The notes: generated by a model not told the origin, from the letters alone. Shown: positions 6,383 to 13,367, numbered from the stretch's first letter. The stretch is 18,212 nt of DNA from an uncultured Clostridia bacterium (GCA_934613185.1 CAKTSO010000020.1:1-18212), one strand, 5' to 3'. Numbers and translations: made by a program.

Positions 6383-7747
6383 ATGAAGAAGACCTCGATC
6401 GGCGACGAGCCGATTTATGACGCCAGAACCTTAGGCGCTCCCCGCATGGCGGTGCTCGGACTGCAGCACATGTTCGCCATGTTCGGAGCGACGGTGCTCG
6501 TCCCCACGCTGACCGGACTGAGCGTTTCCGCGACGCTGCTGTTCGCCGGCATCGGCACGCTGCTGTTCCATCTTTTGAGCGGCGGCAAAGTTCCCGTCTT
6601 CCTGGGGTCCAGCTTCGCGTTCCTCGGTGGTTACGCCGCGATCGCGCCCATGCTTCAGGATCCCGCCACGGGCAACTTCAACGTCCCCAACACAGAGCTT
6701 CTTCCCTACGCGTGCTTCGGCGTCATGATCGCCGGCCTTCTGTACGTCGTGCTTGCCGGGCTGTTTAAGGCCTTCGGCGCCAAGAAAGTCATGCGCTTCT
6801 TCCCGCCGATCGTCACCGGCCCGATCATTATCGCCATCGGCCTGACGCTCTCCAGCTCCGCGATCGCGAACTGCTCCGCCAACTGGTGGATCGCGCTGGT
6901 CGCCATCGTCGTGGTCATCGCCTGCAACATCTGGGGCCGCGGCATGGTCAAGATCGTTCCGATTCTTCTGGGTGTGCTTGCCTCCTATATCATCGCCGCC
7001 GTTACCGGCAACGTCGACTTCACGCTTGTCAAGGAAGCCGCGTGGATCGGCGTGCCCTTTAAAATGAGCGACACCGTCTTCTCCCTGATCGGCAACGCCG
7101 ACACCTCTGTTCTTCTGACCTCCGTCATCACGATCGCTCCGATCGCCATCGCGACGATCATCGAGCATATCGGCGACATCAGCGCCGTGTCCTCCACCTG
7201 CGAACGCAACTATATTGCCGACCCCGGCCTGCACCGCACGCTCCTGGGCGACGGCCTTGCCACGAGCCTTGCCTCCGCGTTCGGCGCGCCCGCGAACACG
7301 ACCTACGGCGAAAACACCGGCGTGCTTGCGCTCTCTCGCGTGTATGACCCCCGCGTCATCCGCCTTGCCGCGGTTTTCGCGATCGTTCTGTCTTTCTGCC
7401 CGAAATTCGCGGCGCTCATCCGCGTCATGCCCACCGCCACGATCGGCGGTGTCAGCCTGGTGCTTTACGGCATGATCTCCGCTGTCGGCGTGCGTAACGT
7501 CGTGGAGAACAAGGTCGACTTCACCAAGAGCCGCAACGTCATCATCGCCGCGCTGATCCTCGTTCTTGCCATCGGCATCAACTACAACGGCGCCATCCAG
7601 ATCCCGATCGGCGAAGTGACCATCAGCCTCTCCGGCCTTGCGGTTGCCGCGCTCGTCGGCATCGTGCTCAACGCTGTCCTGCCCGGCAAGGATTATGAGT
7701 TCGGCGACGATCTCCAGGGCGACACCAGCGTCAACTTCAAGGTGTAA
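6383..7747 (+). CDS. uraA: Uracil permease (NCS2 / nucleobase-ascorbate transporter)
   Basis: A membrane symporter of 454 residues that imports uracil, feeding the salvage pathway in which PyrR also acts. The N-terminal LGLQHMFAMFGATVLVPTLTG is the hallmark of the UraA/PyrP group. The family signature appears as APANTTYGENTGVLALSR (residues 306-323), with the conserved Glu in YGEN. About twelve to fourteen hydrophobic segments are visible, and the protein ends in a short acidic tail. AAGGAGG stands about 10 bases before the ATG. It is the second gene of the PyrR-attenuated operon and ends at a strong terminator, so its expression should fall when pyrimidine nucleotides are plentiful. The symbol pyrP would be equally suitable. 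Confidence 0.94.
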   Translation: MKKTSIGDEPIYDARTLGAPRMAVLGLQHMFAMFGATVLVPTLTGLSVSATLLFAGIGTLLFHLLSGGKVPVFLGSSFAFLGGYAAIAPMLQDPATGNFNVPNTELLPYACFGVMIAGLLYVVLAGLFKAFGAKKVMRFFPPIVTGPIIIAIGLTLSSSAIANCSANWWIALVAIVVVIACNIWGRGMVKIVPILLGVLASYIIAAVTGNVDFTLVKEAAWIGVPFKMSDTVFSLIGNADTSVLLTSVITIAPIAIATIIEHIGDISAVSSTCERNYIADPGLHRTLLGDGLATSLASAFGAPANTTYGENTGVLALSRVYDPRVIRLAAVFAIVLSFCPKFAALIRVMPTATIGGVSLVLYGMISAVGVRNVVENKVDFTKSRNVIIAALILVLAIGINYNGAIQIPIGEVTISLSGLAVAALVGIVLNAVLPGKDYEFGDDLQGDTSVNFKV

Positions 7748-7770
7748 TTCCAAAACCGAATCGAAACGAA

Positions 7771-7803
7771 GCCCGTGCGGGAAATCTCCGCACGGGCTTT
7801 TTT
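7771..7803 (+). terminator. Intrinsic terminator of the pyrR-uraA operon
   Basis: A perfect 10-base stem, GCCCGTGCGG (7771-7780) with CCGCACGGGC (7788-7797), has a 7-base loop and is followed by a T run. Confidence 0.93.
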
Positions 7804-7805
7804 CG

Positions 7806-7834
7806 TTGACAGAAAACGTGTTTCGGACGATAAT
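7806..7834 (+). promoter_or_regulatory. Sigma-A promoter for the zinc-ribbon membrane protein
   Basis: TTGACA (7806-7811), a 17-base spacer and GATAAT (7829-7834). It begins three bases after the T run of the uraA terminator and lies 36 bases before the ATG. Confidence 0.82.
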
Positions 7835-7869
7835 AAAACGGAACGAAGAAAAACGAGAGGGGATAAACC

Positions 7870-8376
7870 ATGAAATATTGCAGCCACTGCGGCGCGCAGC
7901 TTTCCGACGGCCAGGCGTACTGCCCGTCCTGCGGCACGCCCGCGGAGAATCAAAATCAAAACGCTCAGAACTTCACCGACCGCGTTTCGCAGCAGTTCAA
8001 CGACTTCAACAACACGCCGAACGAGTCGGCGGGCTATTCGGCGCAGGATATCGACAAAAACAAGCCCTTCGCCGTGCTTGCGTATCTTTATCTGCTTGTG
8101 CTTGTGCCGATCTTCGCCGCGAAGGACTCCGCGTTCGCGCGCTTTCACGCCAATCAGGGGCTGACGCTGTCGATCTTCTACACCGGCTGGATCCTTGTCT
8201 CGCGCATTTTGAGCGCGGTCTTTGCTTTTGTCTGGCCGCTGTTTGTCGTGCTGCGCATTCTGGACGCCGCGGTCGGCGTGACGTATATCGTCTTTGTCGT
8301 GCTCGGCATCGTCAACGCCGCGCAGGGGCAGGCCAAAGAGCTTCCGCTCATCGGCGGCATTCGCATTTTGAAGTAA
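7870..8376 (+). CDS. Zinc-ribbon membrane protein (DUF4870-like)
   Basis: A 168-residue protein with GAGAGGGG before its ATG and its own promoter. The N-terminus is a zinc ribbon with two CxxCG knuckles, C4/C7 and C18/C21. A Gln/Asn-rich linker follows (about 28-63). The rest holds three or four hydrophobic segments (about 67-83, 98-118, 119-131 and 136-150), with AFARFHANQGLTL between the first two. That FHANQ(G/A)L pattern is typical of small membrane proteins of the DUF4870 kind. The role of such proteins is not established; the zinc ribbon may bind metal, protein or nucleic acid at the membrane. It is flanked by terminators on both sides and appears to be a single-gene unit. Confidence 0.85.
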   Translation: MKYCSHCGAQLSDGQAYCPSCGTPAENQNQNAQNFTDRVSQQFNDFNNTPNESAGYSAQDIDKNKPFAVLAYLYLLVLVPIFAAKDSAFARFHANQGLTLSIFYTGWILVSRILSAVFAFVWPLFVVLRILDAAVGVTYIVFVVLGIVNAAQGQAKELPLIGGIRILK

Positions 8377-8431
8377 CACTTCGAAGCTATAACGGACAGA
8401 ACAAAGCGCGGCGGGGCATGAACTTGTCGTC

Positions 8432-8512
8432 ATGACCGCGCCCGCGCCGATCGACAAAAACCGATACGACGCGTTTGCCGCTTATTTAAAAGACGTCGTC
8501 ATGGGGCAATAA
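8432..8512 (+). other. Short orphan ORF or gene remnant
   Basis: A 26-codon ORF (MTAPAPIDKNRYDAFAAYLK then DVVMGQ) ends just before the bidirectional terminator. The frame is open upstream to a stop at 8390 and also reads plausibly there (GHELVV). No ribosome binding site precedes the ATG. It looks more like the C-terminal end of a lost gene than a functional peptide, but I cannot name the parent protein. The rest of 8377-8516 shows nothing else. Confidence 0.25.
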
Positions 8513-8516
8513 AAAG

Positions 8517-8554
8517 AGCCCTCGATGGGATTCGGTTCCCATCGGGGGCTTTTG
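8517..8554. terminator. Bidirectional intrinsic terminator between the convergent genes
   Basis: AGCCC, a T, then CGATGGGA (8517-8530) pair with TCCCATCG, a G, then GGGCT (8537-8550) around a 6-base loop, giving about 14 pairs including one T-G. TTTT follows on the plus strand, and CTTTTTATTG follows on the minus strand, so it can serve both the zinc-ribbon gene and the galactokinase gene. Confidence 0.88.
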
Positions 8555-8562
8555 GTTTTGCT

Positions 8563-9822
8563 TTACAGCACGCGCACCGCGCCGTCGCGGCGCACGGACA
8601 GCACATGACAGCAGCCGGGGGCGAACGCGCCTTCCATCGTTTGAATGAACGATTCGAGCAGGTCGTGCGGCACGAAGTTCAGCGTCGTGCCCGCGAAGCC
8701 GCCGCCGTGGACGCGGCACGCGCCGCGCCCGCACAGCGCATTTTCCGCCAGCATGAGCGCCACGGCGATGCCCTGATGCTCGGGCGTGTTGACGTCGGAG
8801 ATGTTCTGCAAATAGCGGATCGACGAAAGACCCGATTCGCGCACGAGCTTCAAAAAGCCGTCGAAATCGCCCGCGCGGAGGCGTTCGGCTTCCGCTACGG
8901 CGCGCGCGTCGTCGTCGAAGAAATGCACAGCGCGAAGCAGCGCGCGGTCGCCGCACTCGCGGCGGATGCGTCCCGCGTTTTGAAAGACGGTTTTTTTATC
9001 GATCTGCCGCAGCACGTCTGCGCCGAACAGCGCCGCCACGCGCTTCATTTCAAGCGGCATGGACGCGTACTGATCCGTCAGATTTTCGTGATCGTCGCCC
9101 GTGGCCACGACGACAAGATCGTACCCCGCGTCGTGAATGTCGAACTGCACCGCGTCGATGACCGGATGCGCCGTGTCGCAAAAATCGATGGCGACGAACC
9201 CGCCGTTCGCGGTCGCCGTCTGGTCCATCATGCCGCTCGGTTTTTTATAATACTCGTTTTCGGCGCGCTTGCCGGAAACGGCGATCTCGACCGCCGAGAC
9301 GCGTCCGCCGTTGTAAAGATGGCTGAAGACCGCGCCCATGAGCGACTCGAACGCCGCACTGGACGAAAGCCCGGAGCCGACGAGCACATCGCTCGTCACA
9401 TACGCGCAAAACGGGCCGATTTCATAGCCGAAATCGCGCAGCCCGCACGCCACGCCGCGCACGAGCGCCGCCGACGTGCCGTCCTCCTTGTGACGCGGCG
9501 CAAGGTCGGCAAAATCCAGATCGAACGCGCCGTACCCTTCGCAGACGACGTGCGTCAGCGTGTCGGGGCTTTTGGCGACCACGGCGATGGCGTCGAGGCT
9601 GATTGCCGCGGCGAGCACATGCCCACAGTTGTGATCGGTGTGATTGCCGCCGATCTCCGTTCTGCCGGGCGCGGAGACGACGATCGTGCCCGGCAGTTCG
9701 CCGAAGCGTTCGCAAAACGCGGCAAGCGCACGCTCATAGCGCGCGGACTGCGCGGGCAGCGCGTCGCTGCCGTAGACGCTTAAAAGCCGCTCGGCTGCGC
9801 TTGAAAAATCCGAAAGCTGCAT
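8563..9822 (-). CDS. galK: Galactokinase-family (GHMP) sugar kinase
   Basis: A cytoplasmic GHMP kinase of 419 residues, most likely phosphorylating galactose or a related sugar at C1 for the Leloir pathway. Motif 1 is PGRTEIGGNHTDHN (52-65), motif 2 is VGSGLSSSAAFE (148-159), the likely catalytic base is D200 in GMMDQ, and motif 3 is CRVHGGGFAGTT near the C-terminus. In textbook galactokinases motif 1 reads GEHTDYN, whose Glu contacts the sugar; here that position is N60. I recall this GGNHTDH form from other Clostridia annotated as galactokinase, so the exact sugar is less certain. The ATG at 9822 has AAGGAG 8 bases upstream. No galT or galE is adjacent; the upstream neighbour is a DegV protein, separated by a strong hairpin. 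Confidence 0.86.
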   Translation of the reverse strand: MQLSDFSSAAERLLSVYGSDALPAQSARYERALAAFCERFGELPGTIVVSAPGRTEIGGNHTDHNCGHVLAAAISLDAIAVVAKSPDTLTHVVCEGYGAFDLDFADLAPRHKEDGTSAALVRGVACGLRDFGYEIGPFCAYVTSDVLVGSGLSSSAAFESLMGAVFSHLYNGGRVSAVEIAVSGKRAENEYYKKPSGMMDQTATANGGFVAIDFCDTAHPVIDAVQFDIHDAGYDLVVVATGDDHENLTDQYASMPLEMKRVAALFGADVLRQIDKKTVFQNAGRIRRECGDRALLRAVHFFDDDARAVAEAERLRAGDFDGFLKLVRESGLSSIRYLQNISDVNTPEHQGIAVALMLAENALCGRGACRVHGGGFAGTTLNFVPHDLLESFIQTMEGAFAPGCCHVLSVRRDGAVRVL

Positions 9823-9852
9823 GGAAAGACTCCTTTAACGTTTTTGATTTTG

Positions 9853-9880
9853 AAAAAGACCGCACGGCGGCGGTCTTTTT
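9853..9880. terminator. Strong hairpin between degV and galK, bidirectional terminator shape
   Basis: A perfect 11-base stem, AAAAAGACCGC (9853-9863) with GCGGTCTTTTT (9870-9880), has a 6-base loop. On the minus strand it follows the DegV stop and gives five T. It ends only 31 bases before the galK ATG, leaving little room for a galK promoter after it. Confidence 0.88.
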
Positions 9881-9890
9881 GCGATTCGAA

Positions 9891-10757
9891 TCAGTCTTCG
9901 TTGCGATCCTTGGGGTCGCCGAGGAAGAACAGCGCGATCGTCCCGGGGCCGGAGTGGCAGCCGATGACGGGGCCGATGTTGTCAAGGCGCACGTTCGCCT
10001 CGGGGTATTCTTCGAGGATCATGCCGCGAATTTTTTCGGCCAGCGCGATGTCGTCCGCGTGGCAGAGCACCATGCGCGAAAGCTCGACCGCGCCGCGCTT
10101 TTTGGGCGACTCGGCAATGAATGCGGCCGCGCGGTTGATCCCCTTGCACTTGGCAAGCGGCACAAGGCGGCCCTGCAGGTCGCATTTCAGGATCGGCTTG
10201 ATGTTGAGAATCGTGCCGAACGCGGCGGCAGCGGCCGTCAGGCGTCCGCCGCGGCGCAGATATTTCAAGTCGGAGACGGTGAAGATGTGGTTGATGCGGT
10301 TTTTGATATCCTCGGCATAGGCCGCCGTCTCTTCAAGGCTTGCGCCGGAGGCCTGTTTTTCCAGAACGTATTCGACCAAAAGACCGAGACCGCCCGACTC
10401 GCACAGCGTGTCGACGACGACGATCTTCCGCTCGGGGAAGCGCTCGGCAAGGTCGGCCTTTGCGATGTTCGCGCTCTGGATTGTGCCGGAAAGTGCGGAG
10501 GAAAATCCAAGGTACAGGACGTCTTTGCCCGCCTCGAGCGTCGGCGTCCAGTTTTCGACGAATTCCTGCGGCGTCGGCTGTGCGGTGGTGAACGTCTCGC
10601 CCGCGCGCATACGCTCGTAAAACGCATGGAAATTGTCGCCCGCGGACATGATCTCGTCGGTGACCTCCCGGTCGCCCAGCATGATGTGCATATAGATCAT
10701 CGGTGCGGGCGCGGGGAAACGGTCACTGCACGAATCGATGTGAATGACAAAAGACAT
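9891..10757 (-). CDS. DegV family fatty-acid-binding protein (FakB-like)
   Basis: A cytoplasmic protein of 288 residues of the DegV fold, whose known members (FakB) bind a fatty acid and present it to the FakA kinase for phospholipid synthesis. Family marks are the N-terminal IHIDSCSD, TAQPTPQEF (58-66), SSALSGT (86-92) around the lipid head-group Ser, the middle DLKYLRRGGRLT, and the C-terminal GPVIGCHSGPGTIALFF. The length is typical. The ATG at 10757 has GGGAGG about 5 bases upstream. It is transcribed from its own promoter, divergent from typA. FakA is not in the window, and genomes usually carry several DegV paralogs, so the ligand is unknown. Confidence 0.9.
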   Translation of the reverse strand: MSFVIHIDSCSDRFPAPAPMIYMHIMLGDREVTDEIMSAGDNFHAFYERMRAGETFTTAQPTPQEFVENWTPTLEAGKDVLYLGFSSALSGTIQSANIAKADLAERFPERKIVVVDTLCESGGLGLLVEYVLEKQASGASLEETAAYAEDIKNRINHIFTVSDLKYLRRGGRLTAAAAAFGTILNIKPILKCDLQGRLVPLAKCKGINRAAAFIAESPKKRGAVELSRMVLCHADDIALAEKIRGMILEEYPEANVRLDNIGPVIGCHSGPGTIALFFLGDPKDRNED

Positions 10758-10837
10758 GAAAACCTCCCTTGGCGCAGGTTCCTTCGCCTGTGCGAAATAC
10801 GGGAAAGCGCCGTGCTCGATGTGTTTTTTCGCTTTTC

Positions 10838-10843
10838 AGTATA
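10838..10843 (-). promoter_or_regulatory. Candidate -10 box for the DegV gene
   Basis: TATACT on the minus strand, about 80 bases before the DegV ATG. A weak -35 candidate, TGTTCA, is 17 bases further upstream. Confidence 0.45.
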
Positions 10844-10925
10844 CCATGAAGCGGAGGAGATGAACAGCGCTGCGGCGTAATTTTCGCCCGATCGCACAAA
10901 GTGACGAAAAAAATGCCCGCGGCGT

Positions 10926-10954
10926 TTGACATTGCGGATATGATGCTTTAAAAT
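10926..10954 (+). promoter_or_regulatory. Sigma-A promoter for typA
   Basis: A perfect TTGACA (10926-10931), a 17-base spacer and TAAAAT (10949-10954). A second AT-rich -10-like box, TATAAT, is at 10968-10973 but lacks a fitting -35. Confidence 0.8.
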
Positions 10955-11000
10955 GACGCTTGTGTTATATAATTAAGAAACCAATTCGGAGATGAAACCA

Positions 11001-12833
11001 GTGATCAGAGAAGATTTGAGAAACCTTGCCATCATCGCCCACGTCGATCACGGCAAGACGACGCTTGTCGACGCGATGCTGCGCCAAAGCGGCACGTTCC
11101 GCGACAATCAGGTCGTGGCCGAACGCGTCATGGACTCCGGCGATCTGGAGCGTGAGCGCGGCATCACGATCCTTGCCAAAAACACTGCTCTGCACTGGAA
11201 GGGCGTGAAATTCAACATCGTCGACACCCCCGGCCACGCCGATTTCGGCGGCGAGGTCGAGCGCGTGCTTCGCATGGTCGACGGCGTTCTGCTCGTCGTC
11301 GACGCGTTCGAAGGCCCGATGCCGCAGACGCGCTTTGTGTTGCAGCGCGCCCTGCAGGAGGGGCTTCGCATCGTCGTCGTCATCAACAAGATCGACCGCA
11401 AAGACGCCCGCTGCGACGAAGTCGTCGACGAAGTGCTCGAGCTTTTGATGGACCTTGACGCAAGCGACGAGCAGCTCGACGCGCCGTTCGTCTTCGTTTC
11501 CGCGCGCGAGGGCCGCGCCGGACTTTCCAGCGATAAGATCACCGACACGCTCGTGCCGCTGTTCGACACCATTTTGGAGCATATCCCCGCGCCCGAGGGC
11601 GATCCCGACGCGCCGCTTCGCGCGCAGATCGCGACGATCGATTCGTCCACGTTCGTCGGCCGCATCGGCATCGGCCGCATCCTGGACGGCCGCCTGCATC
11701 CGGGCGACACCGTGACGCTCTGCCGCCACGACACCGACCTGTCCCGCGCGGTCAAAATTCTCGACATTCAGCAGTTCGACGGTCTCGGCAAGATCAAGGT
11801 CGACGAAGCCGTGGCGGGCGATATCGTCGCCATCTCCGGCATCGACGGCGTCAACATCGGCGATACGCTCTGCCGGCTCGGCACGGTCGATCCGCTGCCC
11901 TTTGCGAAGATCACCGACCCGACGCTGTCCGTCGTCTTCTCCGTCAACGACAGCCCCTTTGCGGGGACCGAGGGCACTTACGTCACCAGCCGCCACCTTC
12001 GCGAGCGTCTGTATCGCGAACTGGAGAGCGACCTGTCCCTTCGCGTGGAGGACACCGACACGACCGAGGCGTTCCGCGTCTCCGGCCGCGGCGAGCTGCA
12101 TCTGTCCGTTTTGATCGAGACGATGCGCCGCCAGGGCTATGAATTCCAGATCTCCAAGCCGAACGTCATTTTGAAGGAAATCGACGGCGTCATGCAGCAG
12201 CCCATGGAGCAGGTCCTGATCGACGTGCCGCAGGAATATTCCGGCACGATCATCGAGCTGATGGGTGCGCGAAAGGCCGAGATGCTCAATATGTCCGCGG
12301 GCCCCGGCGGCCGCACGCGCCTTGAGTTCTCGATCTCGTCGCAGGCGCTCATGGGCTTCCGTTCGCTCATGATGACGCAGACGCGCGGCGAGGGCATCAT
12401 CAACGCTGTCTTCGACGGCTACGCGCCGATCACCGACCTTCCCGTCGAGCGCCGCAACAGCGCGCTCGTCGCCACCGAAACGGGCGAGGCGGTCAGCTAC
12501 GGCCTGTTCAACGCGCAGGAGCGCGGCGTGCTGTTCATCGGCCCGGGCGAAAAGGTCTACGCCGGCATGGTCGTCGGCGAGAACCCGCGCAATCAGGATA
12601 TCGACGTCAACGTCTGCAAGCGCAAGCACGTGTCCAACATGCGCGCCTCCGGCAGCGACGAAGCCCTGCGCCTCGTGCCGCCGCGCCAGCTTTCGCTGGA
12701 GCAGGCGATGGAGTGGATCAACGACGACGAGCTGGTCGAGATCACGCCCACGCACATCCGCATCCGCAAAAAGGAGCTGGACGCCGCCAACCGCCTTCGC
12801 GCCGCCGTCCGCGCCAGAAACGCGCAGAAATAA
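11001..12833 (+). CDS. typA: Translational GTPase TypA/BipA
   Basis: A ribosome-associated GTPase of the EF-G-like superfamily, linked to 50S assembly, cold growth and stress. The G motifs are all present: AHVDHGKT (13-20), RGITI, DTPGH, NKID and the SAREG region. Domains II, III and V follow, and the C-terminal TypA-specific part includes RKHVSNMRASGSDEALRL. The start is best placed at the GTG at 11001: GGAG (10988-10991) lies 9 bases before it, and the protein then begins MIREDLRNLAIIAH like other TypA. The in-frame ATG at 10992 directly abuts that GGAG and has no usable spacing. This gives 610 residues, the family size. It is a single-gene unit with its own promoter and a strong terminator. 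Confidence 0.96.
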   Translation: MIREDLRNLAIIAHVDHGKTTLVDAMLRQSGTFRDNQVVAERVMDSGDLERERGITILAKNTALHWKGVKFNIVDTPGHADFGGEVERVLRMVDGVLLVVDAFEGPMPQTRFVLQRALQEGLRIVVVINKIDRKDARCDEVVDEVLELLMDLDASDEQLDAPFVFVSAREGRAGLSSDKITDTLVPLFDTILEHIPAPEGDPDAPLRAQIATIDSSTFVGRIGIGRILDGRLHPGDTVTLCRHDTDLSRAVKILDIQQFDGLGKIKVDEAVAGDIVAISGIDGVNIGDTLCRLGTVDPLPFAKITDPTLSVVFSVNDSPFAGTEGTYVTSRHLRERLYRELESDLSLRVEDTDTTEAFRVSGRGELHLSVLIETMRRQGYEFQISKPNVILKEIDGVMQQPMEQVLIDVPQEYSGTIIELMGARKAEMLNMSAGPGGRTRLEFSISSQALMGFRSLMMTQTRGEGIINAVFDGYAPITDLPVERRNSALVATETGEAVSYGLFNAQERGVLFIGPGEKVYAGMVVGENPRNQDIDVNVCKRKHVSNMRASGSDEALRLVPPRQLSLEQAMEWINDDELVEITPTHIRIRKKELDAANRLRAAVRARNAQK

Positions 12834-12842
12834 TTGTATTTG

Positions 12843-12878
12843 AAAAAAACGGCATTTCGTGCAAATGCCGTTTTTTTT
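12843..12878 (+). terminator. Intrinsic terminator of typA
   Basis: A perfect 15-base stem: seven A and CGGCATTT (12843-12857) pair with AAATGCCG and seven T (12863-12877) around the 5-base loop CGTGC. The T run makes it a very strong terminator; the A run also makes it work on the minus strand. Confidence 0.95.
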
Positions 12879-12899
12879 GTATGCGCCTCTAAAATAGAT

Positions 12900-12944
12900 A
12901 ATCCCGCCGTCGAATCGTTTTAAAATCGTCGGCGGGATTTTTTT
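12900..12944 (+). terminator. Second terminator-like hairpin downstream of typA
   Basis: AATCCCGCCG (12900-12909) pairs with CGGCGGGATT (12930-12939). One mismatch is followed by three inner pairs (CGA with TCG), and seven T end the element (12938-12944). The minus-strand exit lacks a T run. It lies only 21 bases after the first terminator, so it is either a backup or the boundary of the structured region that follows. Confidence 0.75.
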
Positions 12945-12971
12945 GCAAAATCAGTTTTTCCCGTAAAACCA

Positions 12972-13163
12972 GGGACGGCGCATCGCACGAGGGGGTGTGC
13001 AATGCGCCGTCAAAGATCGTTGTTTGGAGGAGGTAGCCCGAGCGGGTTCGCCCCGCGCGGGCGGGTTTGCAATCTATCCAATCGCTTGTGCGGGCGCAAG
13101 GGGAAGCGCCGCGAAAAGCGTTGTTGTCGGTCGGCGGGGGTGTTTCCTTCCGACAAGGAGAGT
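12972..13163 (+). ncRNA. Candidate structured RNA or cis-regulatory leader, family unknown
   Basis: Four hairpins can be drawn by eye. H1 pairs GACGGCGCAT and GCAC (12974-12988) with GTGC and ATGCGCCGTC (12997-13011), with one C-A mismatch. H2 pairs GCCCG and GCGGG (13036-13046) with CCCGC and CGGGC (13052-13062). H3 pairs CAA and CGCTT (13079-13087) with AAGCGTTG (13116-13123), with an inner GGCGC/GCGCC. H4 pairs TTGTCGG (13124-13130) with CCGACAA (13150-13156). H4 competes with TCCTT/AAGGA (13145-13149 with 13155-13159), which would cover the ribosome binding site of the small ORF. It matches no riboswitch, tmRNA, RNase P or SRP motif that I know. A weak promoter (TTTTGC, 17 bases, TAAAAC) may lie at 12941-12969. 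Confidence 0.35.
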
Positions 13164-13229
13164 ATGCCAAAGAAAGTTGACCGATATGTGAACAAAAACG
13201 GAAATTTGCGTTCACAGATGCGATCTTAA
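13164..13229 (+). CDS. Putative 21-residue basic peptide
   Basis: A small ORF, MPKKVDRYVNKNGNLRSQMR then S and a stop, with AAGGAG (13155-13160) 3 bases before the ATG, a close but plausible spacing. Six of 21 residues are Lys or Arg. It has no hydrophobic segment or known motif. It directly follows the structured segment, whose alternative hairpins could open or hide its ribosome binding site. It may be a leader peptide, a small protein, or a chance ORF. I do not recognise it. The same frame is open upstream to 13002, but that part runs through the hairpins and is not protein-like. Confidence 0.35.
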   Translation: MPKKVDRYVNKNGNLRSQMRS

Positions 13230-13269
13230 GGGATTCTTCAGGATTTGCCAAAATTTCGGAAAGAAACGG

Positions 13270-13315
13270 GGCGCGGCTTTGTGCAAAAAAAACGGGGAGT
13301 GGGCGCAGCCGCGCC
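13270..13315. other. Long-loop stem in the typA-pstS gap
   Basis: GGCGCGGCT (13270-13278) is the exact complement of AGCCGCGCC (13307-13315), giving a 9-base GC-rich stem with a 28-base A/G-rich loop. No T run follows. Its function is unknown; it could belong to the transcript of the small ORF. Confidence 0.4.
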
Positions 13316-13320
13316 TGTCG

Positions 13321-13367
13321 GAACCGCTGCGGACGGATTGACGCGGCTTCTTTTGCAGCTCTTTTTT
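13321..13367 (+). terminator. Weak terminator candidates after the small ORF
   Basis: GAACCGC (13321-13327) can pair with GCGGCTTC (13343-13350, one bulge), followed by TTTT. Alternatively GCTGC (13326-13330) can pair with GCAGC (13355-13359), followed by TC and six T. Either could end a transcript begun near 12972. Both stems are weak. Confidence 0.3.

Noticed and set aside
6431..7753. Minus-strand 440-codon frame opposite uraA
   Set aside because: It is Asp/Gly/Arg/His-rich with no domain, and the plus strand encodes an obvious uracil permease.
9603..10880. Plus-strand 425-codon frame opposite galK and degV
   Set aside because: It spans two minus-strand genes and a strong terminator and has no recognisable motif.
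10965..12755. Minus-strand 596-codon frame opposite typA
   Set aside because: It is antisense to a clear TypA, with composition typical of a high-GC shadow frame.
12972..13163. Structured region as tmRNA, RNase P RNA, SRP RNA or a common riboswitch
   Set aside because: None of the conserved cores of these RNAs known to me could be found, such as the tmRNA CCACCA end, RNase P GAGGAAAGTCC or the SRP GGAAG loop.
13002..13229. 75-codon plus-strand ORF starting at 13002
   Set aside because: Its first 54 codons read through hairpins H1-H4 and have no ribosome binding site. Only the last 22 codons, from the ATG at 13164, have a plausible site.
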